Assembly (NCBI GenBank): GCA_026710545.1 | Contig: JAPOQU010000061.1 | Location: 1 to 64,000 of the forward strand | Origin: Gammaproteobacteria bacterium | Lineage (GTDB): Bacteria > Pseudomonadota > Gammaproteobacteria > Eutrophobiales > Eutrophobiaceae | Direction: 5' to 3' | DNA length: 64,000 bases | Shown: piece by piece, positions 1 through 8,188 of the stretch | Position numbering within the stretch: the first letter of the stretch is position 1 | How the letters are laid out: each line of letters begins with the position of its first letter | Program-made: the position numbers and the translations under genes | The notes under the pieces: model-generated | The model's input: the letters and a program-made list of their open reading frames with translations, nothing else | Told to the model about the DNA's origin: nothing | The model's database searches: none

Positions 1-139
1 GAACGGTGATTCCGGGAACGTGAACACCGATTCCGGAAATAACCGGAAAAGTGTTCACGTTCAACCGGAACAGGTGTTCACGATGAACCGGAATCGGTGT
101 TCACGTTCAACCAGAATGAGTGTTCACGTTCAGCCGGAT
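1..139. repeat. Tandem 23-bp repeats resembling IS21-family ends
   Basis: Four direct copies of a 20-bp core, GTGTTCACGTTCAACCGGAA with small changes, start at 51, 74, 97 and 120, an exact 23-bp period. An inverted copy (TTCCGGGAACGTGAACAC) lies near 11-28. Repeats of this kind at element ends are, from memory, typical of IS21-family transposons; no istA or istB gene lies in the window. The array runs directly into the IS256 fragment, so one element probably inserted into or recombined with the other. Confidence 0.6.
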
Positions 140-646
140 TATGCAGGATTGGTGGACGCCCTGGCCGACGTGTTTCCTGATGCCGACTGGCAACGCTGCG
201 TGGTGCATTTTTATCGCAATGTCTTCTCCCATGTGCCTAACGGCAAAGTCCGCCAGGTGGCCGCCATGCTGAAAGCTATTCACGCACAGGAGAGCCGGGC
301 CTCGGCACAGAGAAAGGCCCAGGAGGTTATCGAGACACTGAAGACAATGAAGCTGCGTACCGCTGCGACCCTGGTTGACAATGCTGTGAACGAGACGTTT
401 ACGTTTTATGCGTACCCGCCGCAACATTGGCTTAAAATCAAGACCAACAATCCGATGGAACGGCTTCTGAAGGAAGTCCGGCGCAGGACCAAAGTCGTTG
501 GGGCCTTTCCGGACAGCCATGCGGCCCTGATGCTGGTGTCTGCCCGACTGCGGCATGTCTCTGCGACCAAGTGGGGCACCCATAAATACATGAACATGCA
601 GCTGCTGAATGAGTTGGATAACGAAGTGGCTTACTCAGCAGCATGA
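140..646 (+). pseudogene. IS256-family transposase, C-terminal fragment
   Basis: About 168 codons of a mutator-type DDE transposase remain; a full protein is about 400 residues. The fragment keeps the block DADWQRCVVHFYRNV and the motif NNPMERLLKEVRRRTKVVG, whose glutamate is the last catalytic residue of the DDE triad. Both catalytic aspartates lie in the missing part. The reading frame stays open upstream to position 20, but those 37 or so residues come from the 23-bp repeats and are not transposase. The gene should be inactive. Confidence 0.8.
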
Positions 647-700
647 ATGAGGATCGGGATCACTCCTGAGAAAAATGTGCGCAAGATTCTTGACACTACC
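140..700 (+). mobile_element. IS256-family remnant, 3' part only
   Basis: The element keeps the C-terminal part of a mutator-type transposase gene and what looks like its right end, GCAAGATTCTTGACACTACC at 681-700, which fits IS256-type terminal repeats as I recall them. The left end and the N-terminal two thirds of the gene are gone, replaced by the IS21-like repeats. It cannot move by itself. Confidence 0.6.
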
Positions 701-810
701 GATTCAATAGATGACGGCGTACATCTATAGTCCGGGAAATGCCTGTTTAAATCAATATGAGTCCGACCCTGAACGAGCGCCCGACAGGTATTAATTCTGA
801 GACATGACGA

Positions 811-1989
811 CTAATCAGACGCCATATTCTTTTCCAGGAGATACTTGTCTCCGTTCTTTTCCAAGAAGGCAACCATAGCATCTGAGACCGGTTGTTCTAA
901 ATGAAAGTCACCGTAGCGTTGCCTGAACGTTTTCCAATGTTTGGTCAAGACACCTGATCTACGATACTTACGTGTGATCCATATCCATTGTAAACTCCAA
1001 ATGGCTTTATCTTTATACTCATACGGCCAAATTGCACAGGCGCCAACCACAATATTATCCGGATTCATGAACAGGTATCCGCGAGCACTGGGGTCGGGAT
1101 TACCTTCAGGACTTTCCCACGGGATGAAGTCGTATCCAAACTCCCTTTTGAATGCCAAGGCGCGTAGATAAATTACACCATGTCTCCATTTGGAGGAATT
1201 GGAGGTGACTAGAACCAGCCCATCTTGATCTTGGTTTACCTTGCTGAGGCGCCGATATGGTTTCGGGTCCAGATATTTCATGTGCCTATTATGTTCCTTT
1301 CGATGTGCTGCGCTCTCTTCCTTGATCCCTTGGAGCCATGTGTATCCGCAGACATCACATGTGGTTGACTTGGGAGCAGGTTTTGACCGGTACTTCGGGG
1401 CTTTGATAATTAGCTGAACCGGTTCATCATTCTCATTCCGGACAACTTCGGCTTTGTATCCAGTTGTTGTCATGAACTTTTCCTTATTCCGCCTCTGGCC
1501 AATTTCATCAGCCTTGACATAGAAGTGGATGCTGTCCATCTTATGTCTGCTTTTCTTGTACCAGATAATGTCGAGTTCCGAATCGTTGACAAATGGCCTG
1601 TCGGCCAGCATGGGTAATAACTGGTTTACAAGCGAAAGCGGATTAACTGTATAACCGACCCGTTCAATATTTATTAACAAGTGGGCCAAGTCTTCTACGG
1701 AAATACCTTGAAATTGCGAGACGATGGATTGTCTTTCTGTCGGCCGTCTGCAGTAGTTCCGTATGGAGATTGAAAATATTTCGCACCAACGTTCAGGACG
1801 TATAATTCGACTGATTCGCTCGAGATGGCCGTCCGAATAGCAGAAAATATCTCCGATGTCTGTAAATTTAGCAGAACCATCTTTAACTACCTTTGTGAAG
1901 CATTCCTCCACAATTTCAGTTCGCCTTGGCCTGATGTGGGGTTTCAAGCTTTTTACAATTGCCTTCAATTCTTCAATGGTGCAATGCAT
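811..1989 (-). CDS. Zinc-finger plus acetyltransferase-like protein (ESCO-like architecture)
   Basis: A 392-residue protein if it starts at the ATG at 1989; the frame stays open to 2049, but the ATG fits the 17-bp overlap with the gene before it. Residues 1-200 are not recognised. A C2H2 finger follows (C211, C214, H229, H233). The last 100 residues resemble a GNAT fold, with an IWITRKYRRSGV segment where the acetyl-CoA loop should be and a PVSDAMVAFLEKNG block near the end. A C2H2 finger directly before an acetyltransferase domain is the layout of eukaryotic cohesin acetyltransferases (Eco1/ESCO). That link is my inference from motif order; the substrate is unknown. It is the last gene of an overlapping set with 1973-2269 and 2251-4707. 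Confidence 0.65.
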   Translation of the reverse strand: MHCTIEELKAIVKSLKPHIRPRRTEIVEECFTKVVKDGSAKFTDIGDIFCYSDGHLERISRIIRPERWCEIFSISIRNYCRRPTERQSIVSQFQGISVEDLAHLLINIERVGYTVNPLSLVNQLLPMLADRPFVNDSELDIIWYKKSRHKMDSIHFYVKADEIGQRRNKEKFMTTTGYKAEVVRNENDEPVQLIIKAPKYRSKPAPKSTTCDVCGYTWLQGIKEESAAHRKEHNRHMKYLDPKPYRRLSKVNQDQDGLVLVTSNSSKWRHGVIYLRALAFKREFGYDFIPWESPEGNPDPSARGYLFMNPDNIVVGACAIWPYEYKDKAIWSLQWIWITRKYRRSGVLTKHWKTFRQRYGDFHLEQPVSDAMVAFLEKNGDKYLLEKNMASD

Positions 1990-2269
1990 ATTCTGGCTCA
2001 GGTCCCGTCGAATTAGCCTTCTTGAAATTGTCTGTATCTTTGACCTCAATCAATCTAACAATCAGGTTAGACTCCGCATCAATAAAATCCAATGTATAAA
2101 TATCTATACCATAACCCAAATCCCGATTTTGAGAATCGAAACAGGCGTTCATGCCTCTGTCTGATGCAATATCCTGACCTGACCAACCATGGCGGGTCGT
2201 TGTAACAGAAAGTACTATCCAGTGATCTTTAGTACTGGCCTCCTGCTCTTTTATAGTCCAATGCAACAT
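1973..2269 (-). CDS. Small protein with IEVK motif
   Basis: A 98-residue protein overlapping both neighbours: its start lies inside the last codons of the SEC-C gene (19 bp) and its end inside the first codons of the zinc-finger gene (17 bp), so translation is probably coupled. The core holds GWSGQDI, then GYGIDIYTLD and RLIEVKDT. That order (a polar GYD-like turn, then a strand ending in IEVK) recalls DUF3883-type or PD-(D/E)XK-like folds in restriction and defence proteins, but too little is present for a firm call. The overlaps and strand-like pattern argue that it is a real gene. Confidence 0.5.
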   Translation of the reverse strand: MLHWTIKEQEASTKDHWIVLSVTTTRHGWSGQDIASDRGMNACFDSQNRDLGYGIDIYTLDFIDAESNLIVRLIEVKDTDNFKKANSTGPEPEYALHH

Positions 2270-4707
2270 TTCTTATACTTCCGATCACTGCCGCAAGGGC
2301 AAGGTTCATTTCTTCCGATTTTGCGTTTTTGCAGCCTGACCTTATTCACTCTATCCCGACGAAACTGCTCTGCTCTGGTTTGTAATCTCGGCAACTCATG
2401 CCGCGGAATGCCGGATAAATCCACCCAATGCCAACTGACATCTTCGAGTATGGAATTAGCTGCAAATGTGAGTTCAAGTAATAGTCTTTCAGGATCATTA
2501 TTGATCAGAAGTATTGATCTCGCATGTTCAAGAGCCTTCGTTGCATCCCGACTGACACATCCCGCCTTGAAGCAAAACACAGTCAAGTTAACGTTATTGC
2601 CATGTGTCGAAAATGGTTTCGCTCGTTTCGTGGCCTGCTGATTCGCTAGTTCCGTATTAATAAAATCGGCAATATTCCTACGCGAATCATCGTTGAGATC
2701 AAGTAAATAGCTGGCAACCCTGGCGCGCCCTGCCCCCGTACTCTGAGATAAAAGCTGAACGATTTCAAATAGGTGTTCCGGCATCTGTTGTCTAAGTGGA
2801 CAGGGCGTATCAGGATCAAGCAACCGGTCCTGAAAAAATTTGTCTACATTTTCACTGAATCCGGTAAATTGGATGTGCGCCCCTGATTGACTATGTATCT
2901 CCTCAACATGACTAGTGTAATGGTTGTGTTTAAGGTATAAACCAAGATGGTCTATTTCATCACTGCACTGGACCACATCAGACCGGAATGCACACATCCG
3001 TTGTTCAACATAATGGAGGAAAAGCAATGGATTCTCGAACACATCCGCATATATCTGTAAATCATCGACTGATAGAGACCAGATCGGTTCAGTCCCTATA
3101 TTCATACCGATTTTGTGGAGGTGCTGTACCTGCGCCGCTATTTCAGTGAACGGGTCAAGAGTGACAGCGCATATTGTGACATGGCGAATATTGGACTTAC
3201 ATAGCTCACCAATTTGCTTATGCTTTTCATCGAATAGAGGAACCTTATCAGCACTCATTAAGTATTTAATGAAACGCTTGCCCTGAGTGATGGGTTTAAG
3301 AACAAGATTATCCAGCGATTTCAACCAGGCATGGATGTCCGTTGCCGGTGGCGTATAGGTAAAAGCCCCAGCTTTTACCTCGATTACAAACAGGTGGTCA
3401 TCGTAAATCATAAGACCATCCGTCTCGCACCACTCAGTAGTGCCTGCTTCTGTCTTACCTCGATAGTAAACCGGTTTAAGTACTTTAGCGCCGGGAAGAA
3501 TACGGATGAAGTATTCAAACGGAAGATTTTCCGACAGGTCTTTCTGTGTCGAATTCCAGGTTTCACGGTAAGCTGGCTTAAGGCGCAGAATGGTTCTCTG
3601 CATGACGCGGTAAATATTGTCAAGCAAGCTATACAGGTCAAAACAGTAGTAACGTTCATTTAATCGAATAAAGGGACGCTTGAAGACAGGCCATATGCGT
3701 AGTGGCCAGCCACGAAACTCACCTTCGGCATAAAACTCTATATCTTCTCCCGGGGACCAAGTCAGTTCGTCGAGGAGTTTTTGGGGAAGGGCTGTCATCT
3801 TTTGTATGTCAAAAAGGTCCGTACCTAATAGGCGACCAAAAACATCGTCCCGACGCTCTTCCCAGTTGTTCTCTCTCACGACTTCATTCATTAATTCCCG
3901 TAAATTTTGTTCAGAAGAGCCTGGTTGACTGGTAATCTTCTTTTCTATTGCCTCAAGCGTTTCTCTCCGAAAATCGTCCATGGAATCGAATGCGTCCATA
4001 TAGCCATACGATAGTGTGTTACATATTTCAATGAGACCAAGAACAAACTGCTCACCAGAAATCCCAAACAGTTCCTGGATTACGCTGGAATGTGAGTGGA
4101 ACCTCTGACGCAGGTAATCAGGTGCGTGAACCTGATATCTCTTGCCCCTTATATTGCACCAGTAGATTTGGGAGCTGTAATTAAATTTATCTATAGCCTC
4201 GTTAAAATTCGAGTCTTCTGCTTTGTTTTTTGCATTTCTACTGAGTTGATAGTCCACGGTGACCTTTTGAAAAAGCGCACCGATCTTTTCTCGTAATGTA
4301 GCCCATTCTTCTTCCGTTACTTCTTGACGCTGACTATGTGCTGGCGGCACACCTGCGATAACGCTTTGGACATAATCCAACATTCTCAACGCAATCGGAT
4401 CTTCCATAACTGTGTCAGATTCGGTTCTGAGCGTAACTTGTGATGCCGCTATCTCCCCCCATGCCCTGTGTAATAGTTTTTCAGAAGGTAATTCGGATAT
4501 CAGGACTGCAATTTCTGAAACCAACGTATCAATCTCATGGACGATTTCCGGATAATATTCAGCCAGATTTTGCTGGAATTTTTCAGCTTCACCGGGTTCC
4601 AAGTTTGACTGAAAAACAACATCAGTACCGAAACGTGCCACAGTAAATGGCCCCGATGAAAACACATCGTCCGGCTGTTGAAATCGTGGTTTTTTCTTTT
4701 TGCCCAT
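2251..4707 (-). CDS. Large SEC-C protein with PD-(D/E)XK-like motif
   Basis: An 818-residue soluble protein. Residues 426-446 read CETDGLMIYDDHLFVIEVKA, a D-x12-ExK arrangement (D430, E443, K445) as in PD-(D/E)XK and NERD-type nucleases. The C-terminus ends in a SEC-C zinc-binding motif (NEPCPCGSDRKYKKCC), a short module found on SecA and on many unrelated proteins. The rest is not recognised. It starts the overlapping three-gene set that runs down to 811. Its nuclease activity is inferred from the motif. Set in an IS-rich island, the operon could be a defence or DNA-processing module. Confidence 0.6.
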   Translation of the reverse strand: MGKKKKPRFQQPDDVFSSGPFTVARFGTDVVFQSNLEPGEAEKFQQNLAEYYPEIVHEIDTLVSEIAVLISELPSEKLLHRAWGEIAASQVTLRTESDTVMEDPIALRMLDYVQSVIAGVPPAHSQRQEVTEEEWATLREKIGALFQKVTVDYQLSRNAKNKAEDSNFNEAIDKFNYSSQIYWCNIRGKRYQVHAPDYLRQRFHSHSSVIQELFGISGEQFVLGLIEICNTLSYGYMDAFDSMDDFRRETLEAIEKKITSQPGSSEQNLRELMNEVVRENNWEERRDDVFGRLLGTDLFDIQKMTALPQKLLDELTWSPGEDIEFYAEGEFRGWPLRIWPVFKRPFIRLNERYYCFDLYSLLDNIYRVMQRTILRLKPAYRETWNSTQKDLSENLPFEYFIRILPGAKVLKPVYYRGKTEAGTTEWCETDGLMIYDDHLFVIEVKAGAFTYTPPATDIHAWLKSLDNLVLKPITQGKRFIKYLMSADKVPLFDEKHKQIGELCKSNIRHVTICAVTLDPFTEIAAQVQHLHKIGMNIGTEPIWSLSVDDLQIYADVFENPLLFLHYVEQRMCAFRSDVVQCSDEIDHLGLYLKHNHYTSHVEEIHSQSGAHIQFTGFSENVDKFFQDRLLDPDTPCPLRQQMPEHLFEIVQLLSQSTGAGRARVASYLLDLNDDSRRNIADFINTELANQQATKRAKPFSTHGNNVNLTVFCFKAGCVSRDATKALEHARSILLINNDPERLLLELTFAANSILEDVSWHWVDLSGIPRHELPRLQTRAEQFRRDRVNKVRLQKRKIGRNEPCPCGSDRKYKKCCIGL

Positions 4708-4854
4708 TAGAACGACAATAATGGTGATAATTTGAACGTTATACTGATTTATTCTGCCGGTGATAAAATGATTACATCAAGCAGCTTCAAACACAGTTGA
4801 TATGATGCCGCAATAGACGGCCAAAAAATCTAAATGGCTATGAAATAATACATT

Positions 4855-5299
4855 ATGTGTACAACAATTGATCCCTTTATAGAGGGGATAGCAACAGGTG
4901 TAATTATAGCGATCATTCTTGGAGCATCCCATTTTATAGCCAAAAAGCATCGTGAAAAAGAGCAAATACAATACATCAAGGATGTTATATCCCAGTGTTA
5001 TGAAGTTATAAAAAACGCCCAGGGCCATAAAGGAAAACCTAGAGATCTTCCTAAAGAGGCCATTCGATTCGTATTCTATAAAGAAATGGTTAAGGATTTA
5101 AAACTCGCACCTTGCCGATCGAACAAATGACCTGAATTACGAGAAAAAATACGAGATCAAGAAGGTATTGAGGTTTCATGATGAAATATTGGGGGAAGAG
5201 GGGTTGGGCCAGGGAAAGCCCCCTCCAGATATGAGAGCTTATGAAATGTTATTTGGTAAATTCAAAGAACTGACACGGCTTGGCTGGGGTCTGGCCTAG
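4855..5299 (+). pseudogene. Membrane-anchored hypothetical, frameshifted
   Basis: The ATG at 4855 opens a frame with one N-terminal membrane segment (about residues 8-28) and a charged tail, and stops at 5130. From about 5110 the next frame stays open to TAG at 5297-5299 and continues a similar charged, helical sequence (NDLNYEKKYEIKKVLRFHDE). A single-base lesion near 5105-5115 would join the two into one protein of about 147 residues. I do not recognise a family. It may be a true frameshift or a sequencing error. Confidence 0.5.
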
Positions 5300-5328
5300 A
5301 CACGGCTGGAATAAAAAACGGGTTTGAT

Positions 5329-5598
5329 TCAGGCAACTCGTTGTGGTTGAAATTGCTCCGCATATTCTCTCGGCGTTAACTGACCCAGAGAACTGTGCGG
5401 ACGGTAGTCATTATAGTCGATCCGCCAGGCTTCGATCTTCCTGCGTGCATCCTCCAGTGATTCAAACTCATGGCTGTTCAAACATTCATCCCGAAAGCGC
5501 CCGTTAAAACTCTCAATATACGCATTTTCAACGGGTTTTCCCGGCCGGATAAAGTCCAGGCGCACGTCGTTCTCATACGCCCAGAAATTAATTCGCAC
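5329..5598 (-). pseudogene. IS3-family transposase OrfB, C-terminal fragment
   Basis: The last 85 or so residues of an IS3-type integrase-core transposase: [20 protein letters not shown] holds the final catalytic glutamate, followed by [11 protein letters not shown] and the usual [18 protein letters not shown] ending. The rest of orfB and all of orfA are missing on the upstream side (above 5598). It cannot be active. It has the opposite orientation to the IS3 orfA fragment at 6730, so the two are not simply the ends of one intact element. Confidence 0.85.
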
Positions 5599-5685
5599 TC
5601 TTTACATTGACAGGCTGACAAAGATGCAAGAAGTAACATTCTGCTTGCATGTTAATATGAGTATTTTGCAATTAAGTGTAATGAG

Positions 5686-6660
5686 ATGAAAACGAGCGAC
5701 ATCTCCACCCCACTCCGGTGGGATCAGCGATATAAAAGTATATCTCGCATGCCTGACCCGAACACCGAATTTCTGGATATGCTGAAGAAAACTTGTATTA
5801 AGGTTGATAACAGCGAGCAGTTATCTCCCGAAGAATTAGCTGACTGGATGAAGGAAGGGGCGCAACGCAACAGCCAATTTACCTCTGATTGTGTGAAATT
5901 TCTTCTAAGAGCAAGACTTATCGAACAAGAAAACAACGGTATCCTACGACTTCCCGAATTAATGTCTCGTTGGATAGAGACCAAAGACAACAATATACCT
6001 ATAGCACTCATACACCGCCACATCAGGTTTATCGGCGAGATGCTAGCAGAATTGAAGGAACCAAAGACCGTTATTGATTTGCTTAACGTTGCAGTGAAGA
6101 AGTACAAATTCGACTGGGGGCAAAACCAGCAGGTAAAAAGACGATGCAGTTGGCTAATGTCTGCTGGACTGATTATGCCCGAGGATGGCAGTAATCGTAT
6201 GCGCAATAGTACCCCTTTGAGACTCACCCCTTCGGGCAGCGACCTGCTTCACCAACTGGACATATACATTCCTAGATTTGGCGGTGATGCCTCAAGCAAC
6301 CTGCTGCCTGAAGAAGTCGAGGCACCAGAGCAGTATAAAGAAGGGGCAACCAGAACTGTAACAATTAATGCGTATGAGCGGAACGTGGACGCCAGGAAAC
6401 AATGTATAAGACATCACGGTTATAAATGTTCAGTATGCTCTTTCGATTTTGAGTCAACGTACGGACCAATCGGTAAAAATTACATCCATGTGCATCATCG
6501 GGTCCCTCTCGCAGAAATTGGAACTGAATATGAGATCAATCCGCTCGAGGATCTTGTCCCAATCTGTCCAAACTGTCATGCGATGATACACAAAACCCGG
6601 GACACACTTACCATTGAGCAACTAAAGCAATGCTTCACTGGAATAAATAGAAACTCATAA
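5686..6660 (+). CDS. HNH endonuclease-domain protein
   Basis: A 324-residue protein. The C-terminal 90 residues form an HNH nuclease: zinc cysteine pairs C248/C251 and C294/C297, the catalytic histidines in IHVHHRVPL (H270, H271), then NPLEDLVPICPNCHAMIHK. The N-terminal 200 residues look like winged-helix DNA-binding units (LTPSGSDLLHQL and the helix before it) and have no family I recognise. HNH proteins of this kind often act as McrA-like or solitary restriction nucleases; that role is inferred. No methyltransferase gene is adjacent. The gene is A+T-rich and lies between two IS3 fragments, which suggests recent transfer. An alternative start is the ATG at 5749. Confidence 0.75.
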   Translation: MKTSDISTPLRWDQRYKSISRMPDPNTEFLDMLKKTCIKVDNSEQLSPEELADWMKEGAQRNSQFTSDCVKFLLRARLIEQENNGILRLPELMSRWIETKDNNIPIALIHRHIRFIGEMLAELKEPKTVIDLLNVAVKKYKFDWGQNQQVKRRCSWLMSAGLIMPEDGSNRMRNSTPLRLTPSGSDLLHQLDIYIPRFGGDASSNLLPEEVEAPEQYKEGATRTVTINAYERNVDARKQCIRHHGYKCSVCSFDFESTYGPIGKNYIHVHHRVPLAEIGTEYEINPLEDLVPICPNCHAMIHKTRDTLTIEQLKQCFTGINRNS

Positions 6661-6679
6661 TCTACTAGGTTTCGCAAAC

Positions 6680-6867
6680 TGAACCGCCCCGGATCTGCCG
6701 GCGACTCCATTTCTTGAGAGAATAGAATAATGAACAGACACAAACTCTATCCCCTGGACATCCGGGAACGGGGCGTGCACCTTGTCCTTGAGCATCAGGA
6801 GAACTATCGCTCAGAATGGGCCGCACTGACTTCCATCGCCGAGCTATATATTCCCGTCTATACCTAA
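6680..6867 (+). pseudogene. IS3-family left end with orfA fragment
   Basis: TGAACCGCCCCGGATCTGCC at 6680 fits an IS3-group left inverted repeat. It is followed 50 bp later by an ATG at 6730 and about 39 codons of OrfA (LDIRERGVHLVLEHQENY then SEWAALTSIAEL). Similarity ends at about 6850, where the frame runs into unrelated sequence and stops at 6867. The helix-turn-helix and all of orfB are missing. The 146 bp from 6868 to 7013 hold nothing I recognise. Confidence 0.7.
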
Positions 6868-7013
6868 ATACATTGTGGGAAATAGCATGGGATACATTAA
6901 GTATCATTCTTTAATAAGTTAGTAAAAACAGTGGGTTACAGGTGTGGTAAGAATCCCTGACGGCCCATCAAAACCCCTCTCCAGTCTGCTTGCGACAAGG
7001 CGAGTTCGGTAGC

Positions 7014-8024
7014 TTATTGTACTTTTACGTGTTGTATCATTGCGTTTACAACACCATTCGTATGCGTTACGTTTATGGAGATTTCCGGGTACTGGTGTTT
7101 AAACACCCGGAAAACCTCATCCGCGAAACCCTGGCCTATTGAATTGACACCTTTAAAATCGAGCATGATTTCTCGAAATTTGTGGAGGTTATGAGTTAAA
7201 CGGCGTCCTTCCGACCGGGATATATATTCGGACTGAAGCAGTTTTACCAATATCCTGGTTTTCTGAAACTGGTAGTCGTAATCCTGCGGTGCGAACTCAT
7301 TAAAAACCTCCTCCAGCATCTGCCGTGCAGTCCGCCTGATAGAAAATCTGACCAGTGTCCCTTTCAGGCTTCTTATTTGCGACACAAAAGTATCATCTTT
7401 GTTTCTGTCCCATTCCATGCCTATGCGATGTGAGCGCAATTCAAATGTGTCGGCAATTTTTGATGTAAAGAATATTCCCTCTCCCGTATGTGCTGAAGGC
7501 ATGGTCGTTATCCTGCCTTTAATCAACTCCAGCATTGCGGCATTTTCATCCTCGAGCTGGAACTTCGAAGCAATTGAATGGAATATACCTATACCATAAT
7601 CACGTATCTCAAAATTTATTGTTCCCGGCTCGAGTGTTACTGATATTCTACCCAGGTCTGTTTTTGCATGATCGATGGCGTTGTTCAACATCTCGGTAAA
7701 CGCATAATGAATGATTGCATCAACATTGGGCTTCAGTTCCGATTTCAGGTTTAATGTCGTTGACATGATGTCGTACATGATGCTTTCATCGGTTGAACCC
7801 AGTTGCACTGGCCTTGAAAATGTGGAGGAAGGTAAGGTAGCGTCCCCCGGATAATATTGCGCATTTTTTGTGGAACCGGTTTTAATGACTTTGCCTGCAG
7901 CAATCAGCTCTTTTAAATGGACACTTAATGCCTGCCGGCTGATGCCCAGGTACTGTGTCAATTGTGTCCCGGTGGAGGGCGCCGATGATTTCAGGTGGGC
8001 AAGGATTTTCTCTTTTCTGTTCAT
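7014..8024 (-). CDS. Winged-helix / GHKL ATPase / STAS-like regulator
   Basis: A 336-residue soluble protein with three parts. Residues 1-65 form an ArsR- or MarR-like winged helix (GTQLTQYLGISRQALSVHLK). The middle is a histidine-kinase-type ATPase fold with an N-box (TEMLNNAIDHA), a D-x-G-x-G motif (DYGIGI) and a GEGIFF lid. The end matches a DUF4325-type STAS-like domain (LDFKGVNSIGQGFADEVFRVF). There is no phospho-accepting histidine, so it is probably a switch-like regulator. I start it at the ATG at 8024; the frame stays open to a TTG at 8048, but that TTG lies inside an operator repeat. It is divergent from the hydrolase at 8189 across a repeat array and probably controls itself and that gene. 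Confidence 0.75.
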   Translation of the reverse strand: MNRKEKILAHLKSSAPSTGTQLTQYLGISRQALSVHLKELIAAGKVIKTGSTKNAQYYPGDATLPSSTFSRPVQLGSTDESIMYDIMSTTLNLKSELKPNVDAIIHYAFTEMLNNAIDHAKTDLGRISVTLEPGTINFEIRDYGIGIFHSIASKFQLEDENAAMLELIKGRITTMPSAHTGEGIFFTSKIADTFELRSHRIGMEWDRNKDDTFVSQIRSLKGTLVRFSIRRTARQMLEEVFNEFAPQDYDYQFQKTRILVKLLQSEYISRSEGRRLTHNLHKFREIMLDFKGVNSIGQGFADEVFRVFKHQYPEISINVTHTNGVVNAMIQHVKVQ

Positions 8025-8041
8025 GTTGCAAGAATCATTAT

Positions 8042-8144
8042 TTGTCAACTAATTGTCAATTTATAAAAAAATAATTGTCAATATGATATGTGCAGCCTGG
8101 TGATTTGTCAATTAATTGTCAATAATGAAATAAATATTTGTCAA
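8042..8144. promoter_or_regulatory. Duplicated TTGTCAA operator array
   Basis: Six exact TTGTCAA heptamers lie at 8042, 8053, 8075, 8105, 8116 and 8138. They form two sets of three with identical inner spacing (11 and 22 bp), offset by exactly 63 bp, so each set faces one side of the helix. The blocks 8042-8081 and 8105-8144 are about 80 percent identical, so the array arose by duplication. On the minus strand each heptamer reads TTGACAA, close to a -35 box. The array fills the space between the wHTH-ATPase regulator and the hydrolase and is the likely binding site of that regulator. Confidence 0.7.
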
Positions 8145-8188
8145 CCCAGTAACAGCAGGCAACTCCATATAAATCAATAACTGAAACC

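Noticed and set aside
20-139. N-terminal extension of the IS256 transposase frame
   Set aside because: These codons are the 23-bp repeats read through; they do not resemble any transposase N-terminus.
6665-6907. An 80-residue minus-strand frame after the HNH gene
   Set aside because: It lies opposite the IS3 left end and orfA fragment and has no domain.
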